Origin: an uncultured Allomuricauda sp.
GTDB taxonomy: Bacteria > Bacteroidota > Bacteroidia > Flavobacteriales > Flavobacteriaceae
Reading direction: 5' to 3'
DNA: 64,000 nucleotides
Assembly (NCBI RefSeq): GCF_947495325.1
Contig: NZ_CANLYK010000002.1
Location: forward strand, 558,001-622,000
A program made the position numbers and the translations under genes. The notes beneath the pieces are model-generated. The model was not told the DNA's origin. It made no database searches and worked only from the letters and a program-made list of their open reading frames with translations. Shown in pieces: positions 35,444 through 45,771 of the stretch (the stretch's first letter is position 1; the number at the start of each line of letters is the position of its first letter).

Positions 35444-35974
35444 TTAAAATAATAGCAATATGAAGATATAGAGAATGAAAAAATACGTATTCTGCATATT
35501 GGCGCGCAGAATCTTATAAGACTTTTTCATATGATATTTCACCGTGTTCACGGAAATGCCCAAGGTTTCGGCTACATTTTGGTATTTTTCTCCCTCGAGA
35601 ACACAAAGGTTAAAAACATTCTTACTTAGTTCCGGAAGTGATTCGACGGCATTCTTAAGAAACAATTGGTTCTCTTTGGAAATTATTTTTTCTTCAATGG
35701 AAGTGGAGAACAGCGCTTTTGACTCCGAAATTTCAACAAATTTTCTAAGTTTTTTTGCTCTTTGGATACTATTGTTCTTTACCGCAATGGTAATGTAGGA
35801 TTTTAAGTTTCGAATTTCGAATTTCGAATCATTCAATAGAAGTTTCGCACAAACGTCCTGCACGATTTCTTCTGCCTCTGATTTATCCTTCAGGTAGCTG
35901 TATGATACGAAACACCACTCTTCATAGTGTTTATAAAAGATTTTCTCAAGTTCTCTGTGTACTTTAGTTTTCAT
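35444..35974 (-). CDS. ECF sigma factor (Bacteroidota PUL type)
   Basis: RNA polymerase sigma-70 family protein of 176 residues. Region 2 spans about residues 10-75 (F-V-S-Y-S-Y-L-K-D-K-S-E-A-E-E-I-V-Q-D-V), and region 4 spans about 110-160 with the helix-turn-helix Y-Q-N-V-A-E-T-L-G-I-S-V-N-T-V-K-Y-H. A hydrophobic tail of about 15 residues ends the protein, as in many of these PUL sigmas. It should activate the susCD transcript after release by FecR. Inside the gene three tandem TTTCGAA copies (35808-35828) form a 7-bp repeat that could slip out of frame. Confidence 0.92.
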   Translation of the reverse strand: MKTKVHRELEKIFYKHYEEWCFVSYSYLKDKSEAEEIVQDVCAKLLLNDSKFEIRNLKSYITIAVKNNSIQRAKKLRKFVEISESKALFSTSIEEKIISKENQLFLKNAVESLPELSKNVFNLCVLEGEKYQNVAETLGISVNTVKYHMKKSYKILRANMQNTYFFILYIFILLLF

Positions 35975-36354
35975 GCAATAGAAAAAGAGAGTGTTATTGA
36001 CAAATGCAAAATTTGCGAATACCTTCTATTGTATAGTAACAGGCAAATATTCATTGGTTATTGTTATGTATTTGCATATACATGTAGGCTAAAACTATGA
36101 TTTTCTCATATTATATCCAATTTTATTGCATTATTTATGATTTTTACAATGTTTAAATGTAGTATTTTTATTATAACGGCCTACTTGTAGGAATATGAAA
36201 AACACTACTTGAATAAAGGCTCAATCCCATAAACGGGGAGGTACCCTGATGAATTCCCAATAAATCATTGAGTAATTATTTGAAGGGTAAGGTGGGCAGC
36301 AGTGTTCCAATAAATTTTCATAATTTAATCATTGATCAAAAACGATTTTGAATA
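35975..36354. other. Intergenic region between ECF sigma and SDR genes
   Basis: About 380 bp of AT-rich DNA separating two divergent genes, so it should hold both promoters. No exact TTG/TAnnTTTG pair was found at the expected distance, and no gene or clear hairpin is visible. Confidence 0.5.
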
Positions 36355-37065
36355 ATGGATTTAAAGGGAAAAGTAGTATACATAACAGGTGGAACCAAAG
36401 GAATTGGGTTTGGAATAGCCCAAAGTTTATTGAAACATGGGATGAAGGTGGCCATAAGTGGAAGAAACCTAGAGAAAGTTAAAGAAGCTGCTAAAGTATT
36501 GGGCGATGATAACGCTGTTCTGGGCTTGGTATCAGACGTTACCGTACTTGAGGATGAAAATTTGGCAATTCATAAAATTTTAGAAAAATGGGGACAGCTG
36601 GATGTTGTTTTGGCCAATGCTGGCGTTGGACATTTTGCACCTGTCGATGAATTGGATGAAACAAAATGGCACCAAATGATTAATACTAATTTAAATGGTG
36701 TTTTTCATACTTTAAAAGCATCTGTTGAAGCTTTAAAAAAGTCTGAAGGATATTACATGACGGTGGCCAGCTTGGCTGGAACCAATTTTTTTGCCCAAGG
36801 GGCGGGATATAATGCCACAAAGTTTGGAGTAGTTGGCTTTACCCAAGCGGTAATGCTGGATTTAAGAAAGTATAATATAAAGGTAACTACTATTATGCCA
36901 GGCTCTGTTGCAACTCATTTTAACAATAATGAACCTTCCGAAAAGGATTCTTGGAAAATTCAGGTTGAAGATATCGGAAAACTTGTTGTGGATTTATTGC
37001 AAATGCACCCAAGAACATTGCCTAGTAAGATAGAGGTTCGTCCTACAAGACCGGATTTAAAATAG
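36355..37065 (+). CDS. Short-chain dehydrogenase/reductase
   Basis: NAD(P)-dependent oxidoreductase of 236 residues. The Rossmann motif T-G-G-T-K-G-I-G (about residues 11-18), N-A-G-V-G (about 88-92) and the catalytic Y-N-A-T-K (Tyr and Lys near residues 152-156, with the Ser about 13 residues earlier) are complete. The basic residues R-N-L after the second strand favour NADP. Substrate is not indicated. Its stop codon directly abuts the stop codon of the opposite-strand AddB gene, with no bases between. Confidence 0.9.
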   Translation: MDLKGKVVYITGGTKGIGFGIAQSLLKHGMKVAISGRNLEKVKEAAKVLGDDNAVLGLVSDVTVLEDENLAIHKILEKWGQLDVVLANAGVGHFAPVDELDETKWHQMINTNLNGVFHTLKASVEALKKSEGYYMTVASLAGTNFFAQGAGYNATKFGVVGFTQAVMLDLRKYNIKVTTIMPGSVATHFNNNEPSEKDSWKIQVEDIGKLVVDLLQMHPRTLPSKIEVRPTRPDLK

Positions 37066-39789
37066 TCAAACCCTTTTTTCTTCAAATGGCTTAGTTGGAT
37101 TACATATATCCAAGATTAATTGCTCCAAATACGCTTCAAAGGTTTTAAGTGTATCATTGGTTATTATTTCGTCATTTGCGGAGAAGGGCAAAAATCCTTG
37201 CTTTAGGTTTTTAAATGAGTAGATTCCAGCCTTAAAGTTGTTACTTGGATGTTTTTGGGAATATAAGAGAGCATAGCACAATAGCTGAAAAGCTTTGCTT
37301 TTGTCGTAGTCGGTTATTAGCGTTTCCCAATCTTTGAGCTTTACATTTCTAGACTCTACTCTTCCGGTTTTATAATCAACAATTCTTGTGATGCCATCTA
37401 CTTCATCAACTCGATCTATGGTTCCCTTGAGTTGAATTGGAAAATCTAACCCCTCAATGCGTAATTGCATCGTATGTTTTTTTTCAAGCTCTAAAACTTT
37501 TACCTGATGTTTTTTAAGTTGTTTCAACTCCAAAGCAACAAAGTTTTCCAAGTATTTTATGATAACATTGAATACCAAGAGATATTTGCCTTTAGTCAAG
37601 TTGATGCCAGGCAGGTGATTATAAAAATTTCTCTTTACTACTTCGGGAATTTTTTTTTCTAAAACTGAAACATTGTCCGTTGTTAAAATAGCACCCACAA
37701 GTGGAAGATACAATTGTTCCAAACTATCATGTACGATAGTGCCGAAGGTATTGGCCGCTATGGTCTCTTCTACCTCATTTAAATTGTTTATTTTCAGAAT
37801 ATTCCTTTTGTAAAACTCTATGGGATTTCTGATGTAATTGGTTAATGAGGTGGGTGAAAAACCATTTTTAGCAAAATCCTGGATGTCTTGAAGAAGTTTA
37901 GGGCCTTTGGGTATTTCAGAGAGTTGTTCAGGAGTTATCTTAACTTGTGGAGTTGCGATAGTATGCGTAATGTATTTGTTGATATCACTATCAGTAAGAA
38001 GTTGGTTAACAAGCCTGCTTTTTTCGCCGCCTTCCAGAACATCAGGTTCTGTATTGTATATGAGATACACATTTTTGGCACGCTGTATCAGCCTATAAAA
38101 ATGATAAGTGTAAATGGCATCTTTTTCTTTGTAGGTAGGTAGTCCATAATCTCGTTTAACATCAAAAGGAATAAATGAATTGCCGGATTTTCCTGATGGA
38201 AGAATCCCTTCGTTGACTGAGGTGAGGATGACGGTTTCAAAATCTAAATTTCGACTTTCCAACATTCCCATAACTTGCAGACCGGACAACGGTTCTCCAA
38301 TAAAATCCAATGTTTCTATTGATGATAACTGTTTAAAGAAGTTTTTTAAGGATTTTAGATCAGCAATAAAATCCAATGCGCCTAAATGCTGTTTTAGTTG
38401 ATTAAAAATGGTGTAGAATCGATACAGGTACTCTAATTCCAATGTATTCTTTTCGTGTTGAAAAATTTCTTTCAAGATTTTAAGAAGCTGTAAACAGTTA
38501 TTGACCCATTGAGTAGGAGCAGTGTTGTTTTGGGGAAATAAGATTTTAAGTACAGGTTGCGATTCGGAATAGGTAGATAAGTTTTGTGTGTTGATATAGA
38601 TCCAATTATGTGCTTTAATATCCTCGGAAATCCTATTTAGTATATTCAATTCTTCATGAGTGGAAATTTTAGCACTGTATGGATTGGACGTAAACTCAAG
38701 CACCCCTTTGTAAAACCAACCATTTTCTGTTTTTGAGATATGAAGGTCAAGAAAGGATAGGAAAAAGGAATAGAGAACAGTTTTATTTAGGGGAACACCC
38801 ATTGTAATGTTCACCTGGTTTACGTTTGCTGGAATTGCTTGTAGAATTGGGTTTAGGAGTGTCTCATCCGCCAAAACAAGAGCAGTGTTTTTTAGTTTTG
38901 AATCAGGGTTAGCAGCTAGGTCTTGTAATAGTTTGCCAACATATTTGGCTTGCGACATATTTTTTGGGACACCAGTTATAGCGATTTTTTTAGGAGACAA
39001 AAAACTGGAGTGTATACCGTTTAAGTCTTGATCAGCATAGTAGGCCCAATCTTTTTTAAAATTTCTGATAAAGAGCCCGGCATCATGAATGGGGTCGTTG
39101 AGAAAGTGAGAATCAATATCCCAATAAATAGTATTCTTTTTGTCCTTTAGAAAATGCTGTATGATATGCGATTCTGCTGTATTTAGAGCATTAAACCCGA
39201 TAAATATAATTGGATTGTTCTCTTGGGGATGGAAGCTGGTAAGGTTTTCAACAGCAATTCTATAAATAAGTCCCTGATACCCTTTTTTTTGCGATAGGAG
39301 GGTTGATGTGAAAGAGTCATAAAGAGACTTTAAGTTGTTCCATAGTTGCAAATAGTTCTCAACTAGCTCAGTCTTCTCTTTTTGCAATGACCAATGATTG
39401 ATCTCTTTAATGGCAGATAGGTAGTTTAAGATATCATCTGAAGGGATAAGGTACCTATCAATCTCATTGAAGTCTTGTAATAAGGTCTGTCCCCATTTTA
39501 AAAAAGCAGAAAAATCGTCATGGTTTTCTATTTTGGAGGTTCTATACGTTCCATAGAGTGTCAATAACAGGTCTATTGATGGGGCGGAAGATATTCCAGA
39601 AATTAGTTGAACAAAATCTTCAATGGATAAAATTTCTGGACTGAACGTGTTCTGGTTAAGTGTCTCTGAAATGTATTTTTTTAGAAATGTGCCTGATCGT
39701 TTGCTGGGAAGTATAAAGGTGCAGGAGCTAATTAGAGTTCCTTTTTTTTGTAAATCGTCTAAAACGTATTCTAGAAAGCTTTGCTGCAT
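37066..39789 (-). CDS. addB: AddB-like PD-(D/E)XK nuclease subunit
   Basis: Protein of 907 residues forming the second nuclease subunit of AddAB-type double-strand-break processing. The N-terminal part is a helicase-like fold with a decayed ATP loop (L-P-S-K-R-S-G-T, about residues 24-31). The C-terminal nuclease has D in L-K-G-T-I-D-R-V-D and D-Y-K-T-G (about residues 770-790), the PD-(D/E)XK catalytic core. It partners with the AddA-like helicase at 42535-45654, although ompA and kbl lie between. Family members in Bacteroidota are strongly divergent from AddB of Firmicutes. Confidence 0.86.
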   Translation of the reverse strand: MQQSFLEYVLDDLQKKGTLISSCTFILPSKRSGTFLKKYISETLNQNTFSPEILSIEDFVQLISGISSAPSIDLLLTLYGTYRTSKIENHDDFSAFLKWGQTLLQDFNEIDRYLIPSDDILNYLSAIKEINHWSLQKEKTELVENYLQLWNNLKSLYDSFTSTLLSQKKGYQGLIYRIAVENLTSFHPQENNPIIFIGFNALNTAESHIIQHFLKDKKNTIYWDIDSHFLNDPIHDAGLFIRNFKKDWAYYADQDLNGIHSSFLSPKKIAITGVPKNMSQAKYVGKLLQDLAANPDSKLKNTALVLADETLLNPILQAIPANVNQVNITMGVPLNKTVLYSFFLSFLDLHISKTENGWFYKGVLEFTSNPYSAKISTHEELNILNRISEDIKAHNWIYINTQNLSTYSESQPVLKILFPQNNTAPTQWVNNCLQLLKILKEIFQHEKNTLELEYLYRFYTIFNQLKQHLGALDFIADLKSLKNFFKQLSSIETLDFIGEPLSGLQVMGMLESRNLDFETVILTSVNEGILPSGKSGNSFIPFDVKRDYGLPTYKEKDAIYTYHFYRLIQRAKNVYLIYNTEPDVLEGGEKSRLVNQLLTDSDINKYITHTIATPQVKITPEQLSEIPKGPKLLQDIQDFAKNGFSPTSLTNYIRNPIEFYKRNILKINNLNEVEETIAANTFGTIVHDSLEQLYLPLVGAILTTDNVSVLEKKIPEVVKRNFYNHLPGINLTKGKYLLVFNVIIKYLENFVALELKQLKKHQVKVLELEKKHTMQLRIEGLDFPIQLKGTIDRVDEVDGITRIVDYKTGRVESRNVKLKDWETLITDYDKSKAFQLLCYALLYSQKHPSNNFKAGIYSFKNLKQGFLPFSANDEIITNDTLKTFEAYLEQLILDICNPTKPFEEKRV

Positions 39790-39800
39790 GGACTAAAAAT

Positions 39801-39832
39801 AAAAAAGGCTCCGCATTTGCGGAGCCTTTTTT
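39801..39832 (-). terminator. Terminator of ompA
   Basis: Hairpin with GGCTCCGC/GCGGAGCC stem and A/T flanks that read as seven T on the minus strand. It lies between the ompA stop and the addB start. Confidence 0.9.
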
Positions 39833-39859
39833 GAAAAGAAAACTGAATTTTCTATTTCA

Positions 39860-41224
39860 TTATTTTACCAAGTTGATTTCAACTCTTCTGTTTTGAGCTC
39901 TTCCAGCTCTAGTATTGTTAGTTGCGATTGGCTTGTCTTCACCATATCCAACAGCAGATAATCTGAACTCTCCAATTCCTTTATCTACCAAGAATTCTTT
40001 TACAGAAAGCGCTCTTGACTCAGAAAGTTTTTGGTTTGTCGTTGCTCCACCAACACTATCAGTGTGTCCTTCAACTGAGAACTTAGCATTAGGATACTCA
40101 TTCAAGATAGTGATGATATCAACCATTACAGAAGTAGATTCTGCTTTGATAGAAGATCTACCAGTATCAAACAAGATAGTTCTTGCATAGTCGTTCAATT
40201 GTTTTTGAACTTCTTCAGTTACTTCTGGGCAACCGTTGTTTGCAACCGTACCAGCAACATCTGGACACTGATCGTCTTTGTCAAGAACACTATCACCGTC
40301 TTTATCTGGCCATGGGCATCCTTTGTTTTCAGCAGGACCTGCTTCACTAGGACAATCATCATCTTTATCAGCTACACCATCTCCATCAGCATCAGGACAT
40401 CCAGCTAGAGCAGGAAGACCAGCTTCATTTGGACAAGCATCATCTTTGTCAGCTACACCGTCGCCATCAGCATCAGGACATCCGTTCATTTCTTTAGAAC
40501 CAGCCTCGTTAGGACAGCTATCTTTGCTATCTTCAATTCCATCGCCATCAGCATCAGGACATCCGTTGAAAGCTTCTAAGCCAGCAACTTCTGGACAAGC
40601 ATCATCTTTGTCATAAATACCATCACCGTCAGTGTCAGTACCACCAAACTTAATGCTGATACCAGCCATATGTTGGAAGTGCTTAACCAAGTAATCTTCA
40701 AAAGCGTGCTTATACTGAGTCTGTAAAGTAAGACCTATGTTCTCTGAGAACCAGATGTTAACACCAATACCAGCATTTGCAGTACCTGCACCAATCTCAT
40801 CAACCCAAGTATAACCACCACCTATTTCAGCAAATGGGTCAATAGTTGTGTTTTTAAGAAAGTTATATTTAATAGTACCGTCTAATGCATAGTGAGAAAG
40901 GTCATCAACAGATGTGTCACCTAGCTTTTCAATTCTATTTAAAGAACCTCTTGCTCCTACAGAGAAACCACTACCAACATATTTGGATACGGCTACGTAA
41001 GAAACAGAAGGCAAGATGTTCCAGTGGTCAGTAACGTTGAAGTACTCATCGAATAATGTAGTACTTGAAAACGGATTGTTTTCATCGTTAGTTGGATAAA
41101 CGTCTATTGCGTTTACTCCAAAACTAATCTGCCATGGATTATTCTCGTCTTGCGCTTGTATGTTGTTAACTCCCATAAAAACTAGGGCAACAACCAATAA
41201 TTTGCTAAGATGTTTCATGCTCAA
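39860..41224 (-). CDS. OmpA family outer-membrane protein with thrombospondin type-3 repeats
   Basis: Outer-membrane protein of 454 residues. A signal peptide (about 1-24, ending I-Q-A-Q) is followed by an eight-stranded-type beta barrel (about 30-195). Five calcium-binding TSP3 repeats come next (about 198-330), each with a D-x-D-G-D-G-V-x-D-K-D-D-x-C-P pattern. The C-terminal OmpA peptidoglycan-binding domain has E-G-H-T-D-S-V-G (about 385-392) and R-A-Q-N-R-R-V-E. Proteins of this kind anchor the outer membrane to the wall and are abundant in Flavobacteriaceae. Start at the second Met (41218) is also possible. A strong terminator follows. Confidence 0.93.
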   Translation of the reverse strand: MSMKHLSKLLVVALVFMGVNNIQAQDENNPWQISFGVNAIDVYPTNDENNPFSSTTLFDEYFNVTDHWNILPSVSYVAVSKYVGSGFSVGARGSLNRIEKLGDTSVDDLSHYALDGTIKYNFLKNTTIDPFAEIGGGYTWVDEIGAGTANAGIGVNIWFSENIGLTLQTQYKHAFEDYLVKHFQHMAGISIKFGGTDTDGDGIYDKDDACPEVAGLEAFNGCPDADGDGIEDSKDSCPNEAGSKEMNGCPDADGDGVADKDDACPNEAGLPALAGCPDADGDGVADKDDDCPSEAGPAENKGCPWPDKDGDSVLDKDDQCPDVAGTVANNGCPEVTEEVQKQLNDYARTILFDTGRSSIKAESTSVMVDIITILNEYPNAKFSVEGHTDSVGGATTNQKLSESRALSVKEFLVDKGIGEFRLSAVGYGEDKPIATNNTRAGRAQNRRVEINLVK

Positions 41225-41331
41225 AATTTTAAGTTTAAGTGTTTATCAGCTGCAAATGTAAGTTGTTAGGAACTATTAACAAAATCAATTTTTCATTTTT
41301 TTTAACGCATTACATGGATTATTTAAAGCAC

Positions 41332-42525
41332 TTAAACGATTTTAAGCGCTTTTCCAACCTTAATGAATGCCTTTATTGCGTGGTTTAGATGTTCCGTTTC
41401 ATGGGCTGCGGACAGTTGCACCCTTATCCGTGCCTTGCCTTTTGGCACCACAGGATAAAAGAATCCTATCACATATATGCCCTCAGTCAATAGCATATCT
41501 GCCATTTTTTGGGAGAGCTTGGCATCGTATAACATTACGGGAACAATGGCCGAGTCTCCATCTATAATGTCGAAACCGGCTTTTTTCATTCCATTTTTGA
41601 AATATTCGGTGTTGTTTTGAAGCTTATCCCTCAACGAAGTATCATTATCCAGCATCTCAAAAACCTTAATTGAGGCTCCTACTATTGCCGGAGCCAGGGA
41701 ATTTGAGAATAGATAGGGTCTGGATCTTTGTCGAAGCATTTCTATAATTTCCTTTTTACCAGTTGTATATCCACCCATGGCACCGCCTAGAGCCTTTCCC
41801 AATGTGCCGGTGATTATATCAATACGATCCATGACTCCTTTTTCTTCAAGCGTTCCTCTTCCGGTTTCACCGATGAATCCTGCGGAATGACATTCATCAA
41901 TCATAACAAGGGCATCGTACGTATCCGCTAAATCGCAAATTTTATCCAATGGAGCCAAAAGCCCATCCATAGAAAAAACACCATCGGTAACAATAATCTT
42001 AAATCTTGCTCCGTCTTTTTGAGCTTGTTTTAGTTGCACTTCCAAATCGGGCATATCATTATTGGCATAGCGATACCTCTTGGCCTTGCATAAACGAACG
42101 CCATCAATTATTGATGCATGGTTCAAGGAATCTGAGATTATGGCATCCTCTGCTGTCAACAAGGGTTCAAATACTCCTCCATTGGCATCAAAGGCTGCAG
42201 CATATAGAATAGTATCCTCAGTACCGTAAAAGGCAGCTATTTTTTCTTCCAGTTCCTTGTGGATATCCTGTGTGCCACAAATAAATCGGACCGAAGACAT
42301 GCCAAAACCATGTGAATCCAATGCATCTTTTGCAGCCTGTATTACCTTAGGATGAGATGATAACCCTAAATAATTGTTTGCGCAAAAATTGATTACCTCC
42401 TGTCCTGAGGAAATTTTAATGACCGCATCTTGGGGAGAAATTATGATTCGCTCCTTTTTAAATAAGCCTGCTTCTTTAATGGTATCCAATTCTTGTATGA
42501 GGTGCTCTTTTATCTTACCGTACAT
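41332..42525 (-). CDS. kbl: Glycine C-acetyltransferase (2-amino-3-ketobutyrate CoA ligase)
   Basis: PLP enzyme of the alpha-oxoamine synthase family, 397 residues. The Schiff-base lysine is Lys244 in T-L-G-K-A-L-G-G. The D-E-C-H-S-A-G-F block (about residues 210-217) carries the Asp and His that hold the cofactor. It cleaves 2-amino-3-ketobutyrate with CoA to glycine and acetyl-CoA in threonine breakdown. Close relatives make 8-amino-7-oxononanoate (BioF) or 5-aminolevulinate, but the length and the [10 protein letters not shown] start match Kbl. The stop is 10 bp from the addA end. Confidence 0.92.
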   Translation of the reverse strand: MYGKIKEHLIQELDTIKEAGLFKKERIIISPQDAVIKISSGQEVINFCANNYLGLSSHPKVIQAAKDALDSHGFGMSSVRFICGTQDIHKELEEKIAAFYGTEDTILYAAAFDANGGVFEPLLTAEDAIISDSLNHASIIDGVRLCKAKRYRYANNDMPDLEVQLKQAQKDGARFKIIVTDGVFSMDGLLAPLDKICDLADTYDALVMIDECHSAGFIGETGRGTLEEKGVMDRIDIITGTLGKALGGAMGGYTTGKKEIIEMLRQRSRPYLFSNSLAPAIVGASIKVFEMLDNDTSLRDKLQNNTEYFKNGMKKAGFDIIDGDSAIVPVMLYDAKLSQKMADMLLTEGIYVIGFFYPVVPKGKARIRVQLSAAHETEHLNHAIKAFIKVGKALKIV

Positions 42526-42534
42526 AGTTTTAAT

Positions 42535-45500
42535 TTATAGAAAAACGGGATTTATTTTGTGGTCAATATAGACAATTATTGCATGTTTAATTGTGAAATC
42601 CATCTCTTTTAGTACATCGGCATATTCCATAATTTGTTGCTTATAAATGGGAGATGGCTTTCCTGTTTTATAGTCAATCACAATTGCTTCCTTATTGTGA
42701 ATTACAATTCGATCTGGCCGTAAGGATTTTCCATTGACCGTAAGAATTTCTTTTTCGTTTAAAACTTGAAATTTATCCGAGAAATACTGCTGTAATTTTG
42801 GATGGTTTACCACACCATATACTTTTTGTTCGATAAAAGGTTCCGAATCTTTTTGGAAGTGACCTAAAGATTGAAGATTTGCAAGAACTTTCGGAACATC
42901 ATCCGCTGTTTTAATATGACTCAAAACAAAATGAATCAAATTGCCCATTTCAATGGCCTCTCTTTTCTCATCGTCCCACAAGCGACTTGATTTTGTTGAA
43001 ATGGTAAAACCAGAACTTTCTTTAGGCCTTATTATATATGGAATAGAACTGCTGGGGATTGTTTGGCGCTGAGATGTTCCAGAATTCTCCAATAATTCTC
43101 CAAAAGAATATACCTCCTGTTCATTTTTTTGGATTCCTTTTTGATCAAGGTAATGTTGGAACAAATCTGAATAGGAGTTGGCATTTGCCAGTGAAACATT
43201 TTCCTTAGCTTTTTCCGAAATGATATAGAGACCTTTTTTTGCGCGGGTCAATGCAACATAGAGAACATTCAGTGAATCCAATTCAGTTTTTTCTGTTTCT
43301 CGTGCATAGGTATTGGCGGCAAATTCATTGTAAAGTAACATTTCTTGTTTTGTATCAATGAGGAACTCATCCAGCCCTAACTTGTCTTCTGCTTCTGTGG
43401 AGACAACCCAAGATTTCTTTTTCTTACGCTTATCATCAATTATAGCATTGGCAAAGGGAAAAATAACAAAAGGGAACTCAAGACCCTTTGCTTTGTGAAT
43501 GGTCATGATTTTGACTGCATTAATGCTATCTGGTGCGGTAATTGAAAGCGAATTTTTTTTCTGTTCCCAATAGTTTAAAAAAGAGTGTATGCCAGGATCT
43601 TTCTTTTTTTCTAGAACCAATACTTCGTCCATAAGAAAAGTAAGATAAGCTTCAGCGTTATTAGCAAGATCGAACTGGACTATTGCGGTTTCCAAAATCG
43701 CAAGTACAGTTGACCCTTTTAATTTTTGTATGTCGAAGTCATATTTTTCTGAAAGCAAATTTTCCAATCCAACTAGGTTGGAGGAGATAAAATTATGTTT
43801 TTCGTCTTCATCATCAGCCAAGTAGGACAAAACCTGATAACAGGCTTCTTTATCATCGACATTTTCAATAAAGGTCAGAAGCGAAATAAGGAAAACTACT
43901 TTTTCATTGCCACTAAGTAATAAGGAGTCTGAGGAAATAATAGGAATCTGGTTTTCTGATAGAAAATTGGCAAGCAGCATACCTTTGTTATTATCCCGCA
44001 CCAAAATACAGATATCGGAATAAGGAATTTTTTTAGAAGTAAGTTGATTTATCGCTTCTAAAACCTTTTTGCAATAAGCTTCTTTTTTCTCGTCCACGTC
44101 CTTGTTCAAAAAAGATATGGACACAAAACCACCTACCCTAGCATTAAATTTTTGATTGCTACCCTCTAAAAAAAGGTTTTTGTAGGCCTCATTTTTTAAA
44201 AATGGGGCTGTTAAACCAAAAAAGCTATTATTGAACTCTACAATTTCACTGTAGCTTCTCCAATTTGTGCTTAAAGAATCAATAGAAGGTTCAATTGCAA
44301 AAGGGCGTGAGTTTAAGTTTAAGAGATTAAGAAATTGCTCCGCTCTACCGCCTCGCCATCTGTAAATTGCCTGTTTTACATCGCCGACTAAAAATAGAGA
44401 ACCTTGTTCGTTTTTTTCATTTTCACCTTCCAAGGCGTTTCCTATCAACGGAATCAGATTTTCCCATTGCATTTGAGAGGTATCTTGAAACTCATCAATA
44501 AAATAGTGTCGATATTTTTCACCCATTCGCTCATAAATAAAGGGAACGGGCTGATTTTTTATCTCTTTTGAAAGCAAAGAATTCAATGACGAAATGGGGA
44601 TGATATCCTTTTCAATTTCAATATTCTTGATTTCTTTGGCTATTTCATTCAACACGGTTAAAGGAACTATATTGCCGTATATGTTTTTAAGATAAGCTCG
44701 GTTATAAAGGCTTTTTTTGATAAATAAAAAACTATCCAAAACATAGCTGCATAAATGGCTGGAGTCCCTATTGTCTCCAGATTTTAGAATGGTATTTTCA
44801 ATCAGGTTGTTTTCAAGCTTGTTGCTATAGAGAATTTTAGTTCCAAATTCGCCATCAATTATTTTTTTGAAATGGTTGGGAAGGGTCTGTCTTGGAAAAT
44901 CAGTAAAGTCGAATCCTTGATTTTCAATTTCCTGAATTACCTTCTGTGCTTCAATACCAACCTTGTTTTCAATCTCCGTTATTTGTAATGAAATTTTCTT
45001 TTGAATTTCCTGAAAATCCGTTATCGATTTTGATAGCAGTTTTTCTAAATGCCCAGAATGGTTTTCCTGAAAAAGGAGTTTTCCAATTTCCACAAGGTCG
45101 TATGAAATATTCCAACTTTTATCATCATCTATTTTTTCCAAGGAGAAAGCAAGGAGAACATTGGTAAGTTCCTTATCTGTTCCAGCCCTTTCCAATAATT
45201 GGGCCACAGCTTCTTCCAAAAGAAGTTCAATATCCAGTTCTACCTCAAAATTTTGTGAAAGCTGAAGATCTCTGGCAAATGTCTTTATTATCTTATGATT
45301 GAACTTATCAATTGTAGAAACTTCAAAAAAAGAGTAGTTGTGTAAAATTCGTTTAAGGACAAGCTTGGAACGTTGTTGTAGTTGTTCGGCATTTATCGAA
45401 AGGTCTTGGCAAATTTCATGGAACAATGTGTTCTGATTTTTAGAATCCACTGTGTTGCCAAAAAGGAAAAGATTATCCAAAATTCGGGTTTTCATTTCCC

Positions 45501-45654
45501 CAACAGCTTTGTTGGTGAAGGTAATGGCCAAAATCTGTCGAAACTTAATTGGAGAATCATTGGAGAGCAATAACTTAAGGTATTCCTTGGTCAAAGTATA
45601 TGTTTTGCCAGAACCTGCGGATGCGCTGTATATTTTAAAGCTGGAAACCTCCAA
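42535..45654 (-). CDS. addA: AddA-like UvrD/Rep helicase-nuclease
   Basis: Superfamily 1 DNA helicase with a fused nuclease, 1039 residues. Walker A is A-S-A-G-S-G-K-T (about residues 11-18). The Walker B-like motif II F-I-D-E-F-Q-D-T-S and motif III around F-L-V-G-D-V-K-Q-A-I-Y-R-W-R-G follow. Motif V/VI ends in L-Y-V-A-L-T-R-A-K-K-G. The C-terminal PD-(D/E)XK core includes R-P-D-R-I and I-D-Y-K-T-G (about residues 980-1015). With AddB it resects double-strand breaks for RecA. The two subunits are usually adjacent; here two unrelated genes separate them. Confidence 0.9.
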   Translation of the reverse strand: MEVSSFKIYSASAGSGKTYTLTKEYLKLLLSNDSPIKFRQILAITFTNKAVGEMKTRILDNLFLFGNTVDSKNQNTLFHEICQDLSINAEQLQQRSKLVLKRILHNYSFFEVSTIDKFNHKIIKTFARDLQLSQNFEVELDIELLLEEAVAQLLERAGTDKELTNVLLAFSLEKIDDDKSWNISYDLVEIGKLLFQENHSGHLEKLLSKSITDFQEIQKKISLQITEIENKVGIEAQKVIQEIENQGFDFTDFPRQTLPNHFKKIIDGEFGTKILYSNKLENNLIENTILKSGDNRDSSHLCSYVLDSFLFIKKSLYNRAYLKNIYGNIVPLTVLNEIAKEIKNIEIEKDIIPISSLNSLLSKEIKNQPVPFIYERMGEKYRHYFIDEFQDTSQMQWENLIPLIGNALEGENEKNEQGSLFLVGDVKQAIYRWRGGRAEQFLNLLNLNSRPFAIEPSIDSLSTNWRSYSEIVEFNNSFFGLTAPFLKNEAYKNLFLEGSNQKFNARVGGFVSISFLNKDVDEKKEAYCKKVLEAINQLTSKKIPYSDICILVRDNNKGMLLANFLSENQIPIISSDSLLLSGNEKVVFLISLLTFIENVDDKEACYQVLSYLADDEDEKHNFISSNLVGLENLLSEKYDFDIQKLKGSTVLAILETAIVQFDLANNAEAYLTFLMDEVLVLEKKKDPGIHSFLNYWEQKKNSLSITAPDSINAVKIMTIHKAKGLEFPFVIFPFANAIIDDKRKKKKSWVVSTEAEDKLGLDEFLIDTKQEMLLYNEFAANTYARETEKTELDSLNVLYVALTRAKKGLYIISEKAKENVSLANANSYSDLFQHYLDQKGIQKNEQEVYSFGELLENSGTSQRQTIPSSSIPYIIRPKESSGFTISTKSSRLWDDEKREAIEMGNLIHFVLSHIKTADDVPKVLANLQSLGHFQKDSEPFIEQKVYGVVNHPKLQQYFSDKFQVLNEKEILTVNGKSLRPDRIVIHNKEAIVIDYKTGKPSPIYKQQIMEYADVLKEMDFTIKHAIIVYIDHKINPVFL

Positions 45655-45771
45655 AAAGTTTTTCTTGCAAATTACGGATTACCAACCTGAACTTAATACG
45701 AAATTGCATGAATATATATCTTAAAACCGTATTTTTACAGGAATCATTAATAACTTAAAAACAATATAAAT

